A stretch of DNA of 64,000 nucleotides, taken from positions 12,221-76,220 of the forward strand of contig CAYTCZ010000002.1 in NCBI GenBank assembly GCA_964436315.1, read 5' to 3'. This document shows, one piece after another, positions 36,299 to 44,166 of this stretch (its first letter is position 1; every line of letters starts with the position of its first letter). The notes under the pieces were generated by a model. It saw nothing but the letters and a program-made list of their open reading frames with translations. It did not search any database and was not told the DNA's origin. The position numbers and the translations under genes were made by a program. This stretch comes from CAYTCZ01 sp964436315 (lineage in GTDB: Bacteria; Actinomycetota; Thermoleophilia; Gaiellales; Gaiellaceae).

Positions 36299-36455
36299 GT
36301 CGGCGACAGACGATGACCTCTGGCAAAGCTGAAGAAGTCGAGCCTTGGCACGAAGCTCTTCACATTCGTCCGCCAAACGAAAGTAGGATCGAAGTAGGAG
36401 GCGGGCTCGGGGCCCCGCGGGTGGCTCGCGTCGGTGTGGCCAGCGAACTCGCCCG

Positions 36456-36848
36456 TCAGGCGGTTGCACCGCTATCGACGGTCGACCGGATGGTTCGAAC
36501 GATCTCGTCGAGCTCTGAATCCTTGGTCAAGAGCGCCACTGCCCCGGCGCTTCGGAGCGCCTCCGCCTCGCCTGGCTCGACTCCCGCGGTTAGAACGACG
36601 ACCGACGCCTCCGGGCTTGCGCCGCGTATCGCCGCCGTCGTCTCGACTCCGTCCGTCCCGGGCAATCGGTAGTCCATGAGCACGACATCGGGGTGCGTCT
36701 CGCTGCATGCCTCGAGGGCTGACGTTCCGTCGCCAGCCGTACCGACCACAGTGACGTCCGGGGTGACATCGAGGAGCAGCTCGAGCGTTTCTCGAAAAAC
36801 CTCGTTGTCCTCGACGAGGAGGACCCTGATCGGTTCGTCAGCTGTCAT
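36456..36848 (-). CDS. Stand-alone response regulator receiver domain
   Basis: 130 residues covering only a CheY-like receiver: acidic pair VEDNEV, phospho-acceptor Asp in VVLMDYRLPGTDG, the Thr in VVLTAG and the lysine in LLTKD. No output domain and no histidine kinase nearby, so it must act through protein contacts or pair with a distant kinase. Confidence 0.9.
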   Translation of the reverse strand: MTADEPIRVLLVEDNEVFRETLELLLDVTPDVTVVGTAGDGTSALEACSETHPDVVLMDYRLPGTDGVETTAAIRGASPEASVVVLTAGVEPGEAEALRSAGAVALLTKDSELDEIVRTIRSTVDSGATA

Positions 36849-36915
36849 GCCGCCTCTTTATCGGCTAGACCCATCCCCGGATAGATACCCCGCCCGCCGG
36901 ACGGGACAGCTCAGC

Positions 36916-37122
36916 TTAGGGAGACGAGTTCGCGACGGCCTTCTCTACCTTGCCGCTCTTCAGACACCGAGTGCAGACGTATTCCCGTCGGGGAACTCCG
37001 TCTACCAGGATTCGCACCTTCTGCAGGTTCGGATTGAATCGTCGCCGGGTCGCGACCATCGAGTGGCTTCGATTGTTCCCGAAGGACGGACCCTTCCCAC
37101 AGATCGCGCAGGTCTTTGCCAT
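36916..37122 (-). CDS. rpmB: 50S ribosomal protein L28, zinc-binding type
   Basis: 68 residues: [20 protein letters not shown], then [12 protein letters not shown] and a second pair CTRC, giving the C+ zinc form. Promoter TATACT 11 nt upstream is shared in detail with rpmF (see 37134-37166). Confidence 0.95.
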   Translation of the reverse strand: MAKTCAICGKGPSFGNNRSHSMVATRRRFNPNLQKVRILVDGVPRREYVCTRCLKSGKVEKAVANSSP

Positions 37123-37133
37123 ACCGGCGGCCG

Positions 37134-37166
37134 AGTATAGCGACAGCGTTGCGTGCCGACGGGCAC
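37134..37166 (-). promoter_or_regulatory. rpmB promoter with operator-like inverted repeat
   Basis: TATACT (37134-37139) lies 11 nt before the rpmB ATG; the flanks GTCGC before it and CG(G/A)CCGCCGG after it match the rpmF promoter. Fourteen bases upstream of the -10 is TGCC-N4-GGCA within GTGCC/GGCAC (37153-37166). Confidence 0.6.
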
Positions 37167-37173
37167 TTCGTTC

Positions 37174-37407
37174 TCACTCGGCGAAAAATCGGTACGAGCC
37201 CACGACCGTGGCATCTTGCGCCGCCGGTGGTTCGTCGCAGCGCGCGCCGATTTCACGCTGGAATTCACCGAACGCGGCAACGTCTCCGAGCGGATTCGAG
37301 CCATCGTCCGTCTCGATGAACGCGATGTGGACGAAGCTGACGCCATCGGCGAGACGGAACGTCGAATATCGAACGCCGCCAGGATCGTTCGCGCTCAGTT
37401 CAGCAAA
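37174..37407 (-). CDS. C-terminal part of a conserved hypothetical protein, cut by an assembly gap
   Basis: An open minus-strand frame enters from the N-run and stops at TGA 37174. It reads FAELSANDPGGVRYSTFRL, then DGVSFVHIAFIETDDGSNPL, EFQREIGARCDEPP and VGSYRFFAE. This looks like a small alpha+beta barrel of the kind seen in actinobacterial proteins of about 100 residues related to monooxygenase-like folds. The start codon is lost in the gap. It lies just upstream of rpmB, whose promoter overlaps its end. Function unknown. Confidence 0.65.
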   Translation of the reverse strand, partial: FAELSANDPGGVRYSTFRLADGVSFVHIAFIETDDGSNPLGDVAAFGEFQREIGARCDEPPAAQDATVVGSYRFFAE

Positions 37408-37507
37408 NNNNNNNNNNNNNNNNNNNNNNNNNNNNNNNNNNNNNNNNNNNNNNNNNNNNNNNNNNNNNNNNNNNNNNNNNNNNNNNNNNNNNNNNNNNNN
37501 NNNNNNN
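37408..37507. other. Assembly gap (100 N)
   Basis: Exactly 100 N, a scaffolding placeholder of unknown true size. The right edge falls inside a copy of the dispersed repeat described at 37590-37757, so repeat collapse probably broke the assembly. Confidence 0.95.
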
Positions 37508-37577
37508 GGATCTTGCAGCGAGCGTCGCCAGGGCGAGGCGAAGCGGGGCTCCGCCCCGCGACAGCCGGCCCGTCCAG
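37508..37577. repeat. Partial copy of dispersed structured repeat
   Basis: These 70 bp are identical to 37678-37747, the right-hand half of the full copy, at an offset of 170 bp. The rest of this copy is in the gap, so the repeat is at least a tandem pair here. Confidence 0.9.
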
Positions 37578-37589
37578 CGGCTCGAGTTC

Positions 37590-37757
37590 CTCGGGTCTCT
37601 GGGGCGGCGCTCGCAAAAGAGGCAAAGCCGAGACCCGTCGACAGTACGTTTCAGTACGGCGACGGGTCGAGACTGCAGGATCTTGCAGCGAGCGTCGCCA
37701 GGGCGAGGCGAAGCGGGGCTCCGCCCCGCGACAGCCGGCCCGTCCAGAGACGCGAGA
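37590..37757. repeat. Dispersed structured repeat, copy 1 (about 168 bp)
   Basis: Nested inverted repeats: outer arms GGCGGCGCTCGC / GCGAGCGTCGCC (37603-37614, 37688-37699), inner arms GACCCGTCG / CGACGGGTC (37632-37640, 37660-37668), core CAGTAC..GTAC, then a separate hairpin GCGGGGC-tcc-GCCCCGC. It ends 2 bp after the ribH stop codon. Copy 2 at 51749-51920 has the same plan. Confidence 0.85.
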
Positions 37758-37759
37758 AG

Positions 37760-38488
37760 TTACTGGCCGGGCTGCATGGAAGTGCGGAGTTGAACGAAAA
37801 CGTCCGCCATCTCGAGTGCGGCAACTGCCGCCTCGGCGCCCTTGTTGCCGCGTTCGCCGCCGGCACGCGCATCGGCCTGCTCTCGCGTATCGCACGTGAG
37901 GAGACCGAACGAAACCGGCGTGCCGGTGTCGAGACCGGAGAGTTGAAGACCGCTCGCCGCCTCGCCGCAGACGTATTCGAAGTGCGGCGTCTCGCCGCGA
38001 ATCACACAACCGAGGGCGACGACGCAGGAGTAGCGCCGTGTCTTCGCGAAAGCCATCGCCCCGATCGGGAGCTCGAAGGCGCCGGGGACGGGCATGACGT
38101 CGATGTTCTCGCGAAGCACGCCATGGGCCTCGAGCGCCGCGATCGCACCCTCCAAGAGGCGATTCGTGATTTCCCCGTTGTACCGGCTGACGACAATTCC
38201 GACCGACCGGCGATGACCGTCCGGCGATCCTGCGTAGACGCCCACCCCGTCCGGGAGGGCGAGCTCTCCCTCGGCGTGTTCCTCGAGCGGTTCGGCACCG
38301 TCGCCCTCGAGCAGCGCGACGTCCTCGGCGAGTTCCTCCTCAGTGACGATCAGGTCATCGAGTTCGTCCGCAACCGCCGTCTGGTCCGCGGCAGGCGCCT
38401 CTCCGCCGCTGTCGAGCTCAGAGTTCCCGCCTTCGTCCGGTGCCGGTTGGTCGCCTGACGGATCGTCGTTCCTGGTCTCTTCAATCAT
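37760..38488 (-). CDS. ribH: 6,7-dimethyl-8-ribityllumazine synthase with acidic N-terminal extension
   Basis: Penultimate step of riboflavin synthesis. The catalytic core is residues 92-242 (RRSVGIVVSRYNGEITNRLL, VPGAFELP, GCVIRGETPHFEYV, with the general-base His). Residues 1-85 are a low-complexity, strongly Asp/Glu-rich tail absent from typical enzymes of about 155 residues. The ATG overlaps the ribBA stop (ATGA), so the extension is very probably translated. In the icosahedral assemblies of this family the N terminus faces the surface or lumen, so a 60-mer would carry thousands of negative charges. Confidence 0.93.
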   Translation of the reverse strand: MIEETRNDDPSGDQPAPDEGGNSELDSGGEAPAADQTAVADELDDLIVTEEELAEDVALLEGDGAEPLEEHAEGELALPDGVGVYAGSPDGHRRSVGIVVSRYNGEITNRLLEGAIAALEAHGVLRENIDVMPVPGAFELPIGAMAFAKTRRYSCVVALGCVIRGETPHFEYVCGEAASGLQLSGLDTGTPVSFGLLTCDTREQADARAGGERGNKGAEAAVAALEMADVFVQLRTSMQPGQ

Positions 38489-39741
38489 GGTTCGTCGAGT
38501 TTCAAGTCCTGATGGTGAAGCTGGTGCCCCATTTTGGCTTTCTTGACGGCTAGATAGCGAAGGTTCTGGGCATTAGGCGGGACTTCGATGGGAACTTGCT
38601 CGACGACTTTCAACCCGTAGGCCTCGATACCCGAGATCTTCTTCGGATTGTTCGTGAGGATTCGGATGGTCGAGAGACCGAGATCCACGAGTATCTGGGA
38701 CCCGATCCCGTACTCCCTCGTATCGGCCTCAAAACCGAGTGCGAGGTTCGCCTCGACGGTGTCATAGCCGCTTTCCTGAAGCTCGTATGCCTTGAGCTTG
38801 TTGAGGAGTCCGATTCCGCGACCCTCCTGGGCCATGTAAAGGAGCACGCCCTCCTCGGCGGCGCCGATATGAGCAAGCGCCTGCTCGAGTTGCTCCCCGC
38901 AGTCGCAACGAAGGGAATGAAAGACATCGCCGGTTAGGCATTCTGAGTGGACTCGAACGAGCACATCTTCCTGCCCCTCGACGTCGCCTTTGACCAGGGC
39001 AACGTGATGCTTCCCGGTGAGGATCTCCCGGAACGCGACGGCGGTGAACTCGCCGTACGCGGTCGGGAGCTGAACCGTGGTCGCCCGCTCGATGAGCTTC
39101 TCGTGTCTCCGGCGATGCTCAACCAAGTCTGCGACCGAGACCATGCGAATTCCATGCCTTCGGCAATACGGAACGAGGTCGGGGACGCGGGCCATCGTTC
39201 CGTCCTCGTTCATAATCTCGCAGATCACTCCGGCAGGGGTCAGACCGGCGAGGCGCGCGAGATCAACCGCAGCTTCAGTCTGTCCGGTGCGCTGGAGAAC
39301 GCCCCCAGGCTTTGCCTTGAGCGGGAACACATGGCCCGGCTGAATGATGTCTCTGGGCCCGGCATTAGGATCGATCGCGACCCTGATCGTGCGAGAACGG
39401 TCCGCGGCCGAGATTCCGGTCGTGACACCTTCGCGTGCCTCGATCGAGATCGTGAAGGCCGTCTCGTACGGCGTCTGGTTGTTGTGCGTCATCGGGCGGA
39501 GACCGAGTTCGTCACATCTCTCCGGTGTAAGACAGAGGCAGATCAAACCGCGCCCGTGGGTCGCCATGAAGTTCACGGCATCGGGCGTCACGAACTCGGC
39601 GGCGATCGTCAGGTCGCCTTCGTTCTCGCGATCGGGAGCGTCGACGACGACGACAAACTTGCCGTTCTGGATGTCGTCGATCGCCTCTTCGACGGTCGCA
39701 AACGGTGTGTTCTGCTCAATCCGGCTCGCGGGTTCTGCCAT
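38485..39741 (-). CDS. ribBA: Bifunctional DHBP synthase / GTP cyclohydrolase II
   Basis: Feeds both branches of riboflavin synthesis. N-terminal DHBP synthase (DAPDRENEGDLTIAAEFV, THGRGLICL) and C-terminal GTP cyclohydrolase II with zinc cysteines in ECLTGDVFHSLRCDCGEQL, plus QEGRGIGLLNKLKAYELQ. 418 residues from ATG 39741; an in-frame TTG at 39750 is less likely. Confidence 0.96.
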   Translation of the reverse strand: MAEPASRIEQNTPFATVEEAIDDIQNGKFVVVVDAPDRENEGDLTIAAEFVTPDAVNFMATHGRGLICLCLTPERCDELGLRPMTHNNQTPYETAFTISIEAREGVTTGISAADRSRTIRVAIDPNAGPRDIIQPGHVFPLKAKPGGVLQRTGQTEAAVDLARLAGLTPAGVICEIMNEDGTMARVPDLVPYCRRHGIRMVSVADLVEHRRRHEKLIERATTVQLPTAYGEFTAVAFREILTGKHHVALVKGDVEGQEDVLVRVHSECLTGDVFHSLRCDCGEQLEQALAHIGAAEEGVLLYMAQEGRGIGLLNKLKAYELQESGYDTVEANLALGFEADTREYGIGSQILVDLGLSTIRILTNNPKKISGIEAYGLKVVEQVPIEVPPNAQNLRYLAVKKAKMGHQLHHQDLKLDEP

Positions 39742-39777
39742 CGCCAGCAATCGTATCGCGGGCAGGGCGCCAGACAG

Positions 39778-40377
39778 CTAGTGCCCGTCGCGTTCAGCGA
39801 GCAATCGCTCCACATATTTCGCCACGACATCCACCTCGAGGTTCACGTGGTCTCCGACCCTGAGCGACCGAAGCGTCGTCGCCTTCAGCGTATGCGGCAC
39901 CAGGGCGATCTCGATCGCGTCTCCATCCATGGCCGCGATCGTCAAGCTCACACCCTGAATCGCAATCGATCCCTTCTCGACACAGTACCGGGTGAGCTCT
40001 GACGGAACGTCGATGCCGAGGCGCATGCCTTCCCCTTCGGGAGCGAGGGAACGCACTCTCCCGACTCCGTCGACGTGACCCTGCATCAGGTGACCCCCGA
40101 GGGGGTCGCCCGCGCGTAGGGCGGGCTCGATGTTGAGTTCGTCGCTCGGCCGAAGATGGCCGAGCGACGTTCGATGCAGCGTCTCGGGGACAGCATCGAA
40201 CACGAGTGTTTCTCCCTCGACCTGGACGACGGTGAGACAGACGCCATTCACGGCGACTGAATCGCCAATCTCCGCGCCGGTGGAGGTTTTCGAAGCCACG
40301 ATCCGGAGCCGCACACCGTCTTCCCCGCCGGCCATGGCCTCAACCCGTCCGCGCTCCTGGACGATGCCGGTAAACAC
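39778..40377 (-). CDS. ribE: Riboflavin synthase alpha subunit
   Basis: Dismutates two lumazines to riboflavin. Two lumazine-binding repeats: MFTGIVQERGRV with DSVAVNGVCLTV, then GGHLMQGHVDGVG with GSIAIQGVSLTI. 199 residues. GTG start with TAAGGT 6 nt upstream suggests a separate leaderless message for ribE-ribBA-ribH. Confidence 0.96.
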   Translation of the reverse strand: MFTGIVQERGRVEAMAGGEDGVRLRIVASKTSTGAEIGDSVAVNGVCLTVVQVEGETLVFDAVPETLHRTSLGHLRPSDELNIEPALRAGDPLGGHLMQGHVDGVGRVRSLAPEGEGMRLGIDVPSELTRYCVEKGSIAIQGVSLTIAAMDGDAIEIALVPHTLKATTLRSLRVGDHVNLEVDVVAKYVERLLAERDGH

Positions 40378-40383
40378 GTCGAA

Positions 40384-40389
40384 ACCTTA
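40384..40389 (-). promoter_or_regulatory. Candidate -10 box, leaderless ribE transcript
   Basis: TAAGGT on the minus strand, six bases before the ribE GTG, in the 17-bp gap after the lipoprotein gene. Confidence 0.45.
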
Positions 40390-40394
40390 GTGCG

Positions 40395-40919
40395 TTAGCC
40401 GGGGTCGTACCCCTTTGACTCAATCCCCTCGACCGAGCTCTGGAGAAGCTGCCCGGCCTCTGTGTCCTCGAGATCAGCAATCATGCCCGCCTCGGTGAAG
40501 ATGGCTTCGAAGTCGCCCGATTGGACAATCTCGGCAAAGCGTTCGAAGTCGTCGGCCAGCAGGCTCACGCCTTGAATCAGATCGGCGTGCTCTCCCTCCA
40601 CATCCTCCGGTGGAGTGATGTCCGTGAGCTCGTCCGCCGAGTCACGCAATGCGTCAACGACGGTCTGAATTTCTGCGGCCATCTGGTCAAAGAGCTCGCT
40701 CGCCTCGTCGAGCGACGCGATGTCTTGACCTCCGAGCTCTTCGATGTTCGTTGCGAGTGTCTGAAAAGAGCCCTCGATTGCACTTCCGCCTTGCTGGAGG
40801 GCCTGCTCGTACTCCTCCTTGGAGACACGTTCGCCGTCGCTCCCTCCGCCGCTACCACCACACGCGGCGGTAACGGCAATCGCGGCAATCAGAAGCAAAC
40901 CGAGCAGCGTGCGCGTCAT
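40395..40919 (-). CDS. Small lipoprotein inside the riboflavin operon
   Basis: 174 residues. Signal peptide with lipobox VTAAC (Cys20), then a Gly-Ser spacer and a helical, acidic mature domain (SIEG-type heptads: EQALQQGGSAIEGSFQTLAT, ADDFERFAEIVQSGDF). Strong GGGAAGGG ribosome-binding site. Not a known transporter part. Its placement between ribD and ribE could be incidental, or it may help with flavin at the envelope; function unknown. Confidence 0.8.
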   Translation of the reverse strand: MTRTLLGLLLIAAIAVTAACGGSGGGSDGERVSKEEYEQALQQGGSAIEGSFQTLATNIEELGGQDIASLDEASELFDQMAAEIQTVVDALRDSADELTDITPPEDVEGEHADLIQGVSLLADDFERFAEIVQSGDFEAIFTEAGMIADLEDTEAGQLLQSSVEGIESKGYDPG

Positions 40920-41016
40920 TCCGTGTACCTTCCCTTCCCTCCAGCGCGAGTTGAGCCCACCTTACGTGACCCGTCGGAGATGGTGTGACTGAGCGCGTCG
41001 ATGTAGCCGCCGCGGG

Positions 41017-41997
41017 CTACGGCTCGCGGAGGTATCCGACCAGAAGCAGATCCGCGCCAACCTCGCGGACATCGAGCTCCCCAATGTGGTGCACGTCTGC
41101 CATCCGTCTGGCTCCTTCTCCGACGAACAGCGGAGGCGCATCGTCCCCGCCGACGATCTTCGGCGCAACGAAGACCACGAGCTTGTCGATCGCGTCGGCC
41201 GCTAGAAACCCACCCGCGAGCGTCGGGCCTCCCTCGAGGAGCAGCGACTGAACTCCCTCGTCCGCTAGCCGGGCGAGCTCCTCTTCGATTGAACCGGAGA
41301 GCAGTTCGAGCTCTGAGTGAGCCGGGAGCGGGCCGCGGCCAAATGCAAGCCGTCGGGGCTGGCGGGCTGTTTTAACCCCTCTCGCCGTCAGCGCTGGGTT
41401 GTCTGCGCGCACCGTCCCCATGCCGACGGCGATGGCGTCACTCGTGGCCCGGAGCTCATGAACGAGCTTCCGCGACTCCTCGCCCGAGACCCAGCGCGCC
41501 TCCCCGCTTGAAGACGCCAGCCGTCCGTCGAGAGTCATCGCCGCTTTGTACGTGACGAAGGGCCGGCCGAGAGAAATCCACGTACGAAAGGCCTCGTTCT
41601 GGCGTCGCGCTCGACGCTCGAGGTCGCCACCGGGTAAGCGGACGTCGATACCTGCGCCGCGGAGCTGAACGATCCCCTGGCCCCCGGTTTCCGGATTTGA
41701 ATCCTCAGTTGCAACCACAACCGTCGAGATGCCGGCGGCGATGATCGCGTCGGTACACGGCGGCGTTCTGCCGTGGTGCGGACAAGGCTCCAGAGTGACG
41801 TAGAGAGTGCCCCCGCGGGCTCGCTCGCCGGCCGCTTCGAGCGCGACGATCTCGGCATGCGGACCGCCGGCCCGCTCGTGCCAGCCCTCGCCGACGACGT
41901 CGCCATCCCGGATAATCACAGCCCCCACCACAGGGTTGGGACGGGTCGTTCCCCTGCCTCGCTCGGCGAGCTCGAGCGCCCGTTCCAACGGTCTCAC
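41017..41997 (-). CDS. ribD: Bifunctional pyrimidine deaminase/reductase
   Basis: Second and third steps of the GTP branch of riboflavin synthesis. N-terminal deaminase with zinc motif HAEIVALEAAGERARGG and PCPHHGRTPPC; C-terminal reductase from about residue 145 (GRPFVTYKAAMTLDGRLAS, LLLEGGPTLAGGFL). 326 residues. Starts 6 bp after rpe. Confidence 0.96.
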   Translation of the reverse strand: MRPLERALELAERGRGTTRPNPVVGAVIIRDGDVVGEGWHERAGGPHAEIVALEAAGERARGGTLYVTLEPCPHHGRTPPCTDAIIAAGISTVVVATEDSNPETGGQGIVQLRGAGIDVRLPGGDLERRARRQNEAFRTWISLGRPFVTYKAAMTLDGRLASSSGEARWVSGEESRKLVHELRATSDAIAVGMGTVRADNPALTARGVKTARQPRRLAFGRGPLPAHSELELLSGSIEEELARLADEGVQSLLLEGGPTLAGGFLAADAIDKLVVFVAPKIVGGDDAPPLFVGEGARRMADVHHIGELDVREVGADLLLVGYLREP

Positions 41998-42003
41998 CGC
42001 AAG

Positions 42004-42678
42004 CTACTCGAGGGCGCGAAGCAGGCGGTAATACGGATGGGGAAGATCACCGTCGTGGAAGATCGCGCTCCCGGCGACGATCAGCCCCGCTCCGGCCTCA
42101 TGAACGGCCCGGATGTTCTCGGACGTGATCCCGCCATCGACCTGAACCATCTTTTTCGGCAGGAGGTCGCGCAAGCGGCGAATGCGGTCGAGCGTTTCCG
42201 GCAAGAACTCGTGTCCGGAATACCCGGGGCGGATCCCCATACAGAGAACGAGATCGGCGCCAATCGAGGCTTCGGCAGCCTCGTCGACCGACGTGTCCGG
42301 GTTGAACGCAAGTCCGACCCCGAGATCGTGCTGACGCGCGAGCGCCATCAGGCCGGCCGCGTCGTCAGTAGCCTCGACGTGGAACGTGACGCTGTCTCCT
42401 CCGGCTTCGGCAACCTGTTCGATGTGGCGCTCCGGGTTGTCAACCATGAGGTGCACGTCGAGCGCACCGCCGACCTCGTGAATCATGGGGGCGATCGACT
42501 CGAGGACAATCGGGCCGATCGTGATCGGCTCAACGAAATGACCGTCGCCGACATCGAAGTGAAAGATGCGCGCGCCGGCACCAAGCAGTTGCCGTACCTG
42601 CTCACCCAGCATCGAGAAGTCAGCCGCATAGAGAGACGGCTCGACCTCAGCGCTATGGACCCATTTCGTCCACCCCAT
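42004..42678 (-). CDS. rpe: Ribulose-phosphate 3-epimerase
   Basis: TIM-barrel enzyme interconverting ribulose-5-P and xylulose-5-P. EVEPSLYAADFSMLGEQV, HFDVGDGHFV, HLMVDNP, GIRPGYSGHEFLP and VDGGI are diagnostic. 224 residues. Supplies ribulose-5-P, the substrate of ribBA, which explains its usual place before ribD. ATG with TAAGAT 7 nt upstream. Confidence 0.96.
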   Translation of the reverse strand: MGWTKWVHSAEVEPSLYAADFSMLGEQVRQLLGAGARIFHFDVGDGHFVEPITIGPIVLESIAPMIHEVGGALDVHLMVDNPERHIEQVAEAGGDSVTFHVEATDDAAGLMALARQHDLGVGLAFNPDTSVDEAAEASIGADLVLCMGIRPGYSGHEFLPETLDRIRRLRDLLPKKMVQVDGGITSENIRAVHEAGAGLIVAGSAIFHDGDLPHPYYRLLRALE

Positions 42679-42685
42679 CGGTCTG

Positions 42686-42691
42686 ATCTTA
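42686..42691 (-). promoter_or_regulatory. Candidate -10 box, leaderless rpe-rib transcript
   Basis: TAAGAT on the minus strand with seven bases before the rpe ATG. No FMN riboswitch is visible before rpe or ribE. Confidence 0.45.
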
Positions 42692-42716
42692 GTGCCCCTG
42701 TTATCGAACCGGTAAC

Positions 42717-43940
42717 TCAGCTCTCAGGACGGCGAAATCGCGCGATAAAGAATCCCGACGTCCGGTGCCTGTGGGGCAAGGTGAGGAGGAACTCCGGGCG
42801 ACGGGGATGCGCATATTCGGGAAATTCCCTTCCCAGCGGCTCGATGGTTTCATTGACCGAGTCGACGACCACTTCGTTCTCCGAACGATTGATGGTGCAG
42901 ACGGCATAGGTGACAGAGCCCCCTGGCCGTGTCCGTCGGATCGCGACATCGAGGAGCGCTCGCTGCAAGTCGGGAAGGGGCTCCGCGCGCCACCGTAGGT
43001 CGGGCCGTGAGGCAAGTACACCGAGACCGGAGCATGGAGCATCAAGAAGGACGTGGTCAAACTGCCCGATTCCCTCGGGAAGCTCGAGGGCGTCAGCGCA
43101 GATGACGGAGAGCCGCTCGGCTCCCAGACGAGCGGCATTGGCTTCGAGTTCGCGCGCTCGTCCTGGATGTTTCTCGACGGCGAGCACCTCGGCTCCTGAT
43201 TCGGCAAGTTGCGTCGCTTTGCCCCCGGGGGCGGCACAGAGATCGAGAACGCGTTCGCCCGGAGCGACGTCGACAACGCCGGCCGCAAGCTGGCTCGCCA
43301 AGCTCTGCGGCCAGACGACGCCAGCTTCGAGCAAGTCGGGATCGACCTGATCGACCTCCATCGGCCCCGGAGTCAGTGTTCCCGGCCGCAGGCGATTCAC
43401 CCGGACGACGGTCGGGGCCGACTCGTTCTGGGCCGCCATGAGCGCAATCGCCTCAGCTTTCCCGAGCTCCTCCCACCACCGCTCCGCCACCCAGTCCGGA
43501 TACGAGTGCTTGACCGCGGCAGCAGCCGGCGTGTCGTCCGTGAGGCCGGCAACGACATCGCGGAGCCCGACCGATAGGCGGCGCATGACGGCGTTGGTAA
43601 ACGGGACGGCTCGCTCCAAGCCAGCGCGGCGCACGAGTTCGACTGACTCGTTGACGGCCGCGTGGATCGGGACGGCATTCATGAAGGCGAGCTGGTACGC
43701 GCCGAGGCGGAGCGATGCACGTACCGGCGGGTCGAGCTTCGCGATCGGCCGGCGACCGAGGGCCTCGATCCCATGATCGAGCGTCCGGACTCGCTGCACT
43801 GTTCCGTAGGCAAGCTGCATCGCAAAGGCGCGCTCGCGAGGGCTGAGTTGTTCGGCGGCTGTGCGAAAGACGCGGTCGGCATACGCGTCGTCGTCGAAGA
43901 CCCGCTGGACGACCTGCAGCGCAACCGTCCGCCCATTCAC
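42717..43940 (-). CDS. rsmB: 16S rRNA (cytosine967-C5)-methyltransferase
   Basis: N-terminal NusB-like domain (ALQVVQRVFDDDAYADRVF, RTLDHGIEAL) and SAM methyltransferase with LDLCAAPGGKATQLAE, VLLDAPCSGLG (catalytic Cys) and VTYAVCTINRSENE. 407 residues. GTG start. The upstream neighbour fmt is across the second gap, in the usual def-fmt-rsmB order. Confidence 0.95.
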   Translation of the reverse strand: MNGRTVALQVVQRVFDDDAYADRVFRTAAEQLSPRERAFAMQLAYGTVQRVRTLDHGIEALGRRPIAKLDPPVRASLRLGAYQLAFMNAVPIHAAVNESVELVRRAGLERAVPFTNAVMRRLSVGLRDVVAGLTDDTPAAAAVKHSYPDWVAERWWEELGKAEAIALMAAQNESAPTVVRVNRLRPGTLTPGPMEVDQVDPDLLEAGVVWPQSLASQLAAGVVDVAPGERVLDLCAAPGGKATQLAESGAEVLAVEKHPGRARELEANAARLGAERLSVICADALELPEGIGQFDHVLLDAPCSGLGVLASRPDLRWRAEPLPDLQRALLDVAIRRTRPGGSVTYAVCTINRSENEVVVDSVNETIEPLGREFPEYAHPRRPEFLLTLPHRHRTSGFFIARFRRPES

Positions 43941-43980
43941 CGCAGCTCACCCCGCTTGTGAAATGGGGCCCCGTAGCCCG

Positions 43981-44080
43981 NNNNNNNNNNNNNNNNNNNN
44001 NNNNNNNNNNNNNNNNNNNNNNNNNNNNNNNNNNNNNNNNNNNNNNNNNNNNNNNNNNNNNNNNNNNNNNNNNNNNNNNN
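43981..44080. other. Assembly gap (100 N)
   Basis: Placeholder of 100 N between rsmB and fmt. The flanks (GTGAAATGGGGCCCC on the left, GTGAAAGGCCGAATGTG on the right) are gene-free, so a small repeat or short gene may be lost. Confidence 0.95.
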
Positions 44081-44166
44081 GCCGCCAAAGGCGCACATGT
44101 GAAAGGCCGAATGTGACAAGCATGGAACGAGTCCGGCACGCGATCGATGACTCGCGAGAGAATGCG

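Noticed and set aside
36381..36399. Two AAGTAGGA repeats 11 bp apart, like a second SARP site
   Set aside because: Only two units, between convergent gene ends with no promoter to control, and different in sequence from the 35409-35459 array.
42679..42716. FMN riboswitch for the rib operon
   Set aside because: The gap is only 38 bp and none of the conserved FMN aptamer segments occur before rpe, ribD or ribE.
43941..44166. Possible third copy of the dispersed repeat at the second N gap
   Set aside because: The visible flanks share none of the diagnostic blocks (CAGTAC, GGCGAAGC, AGCGTCG).
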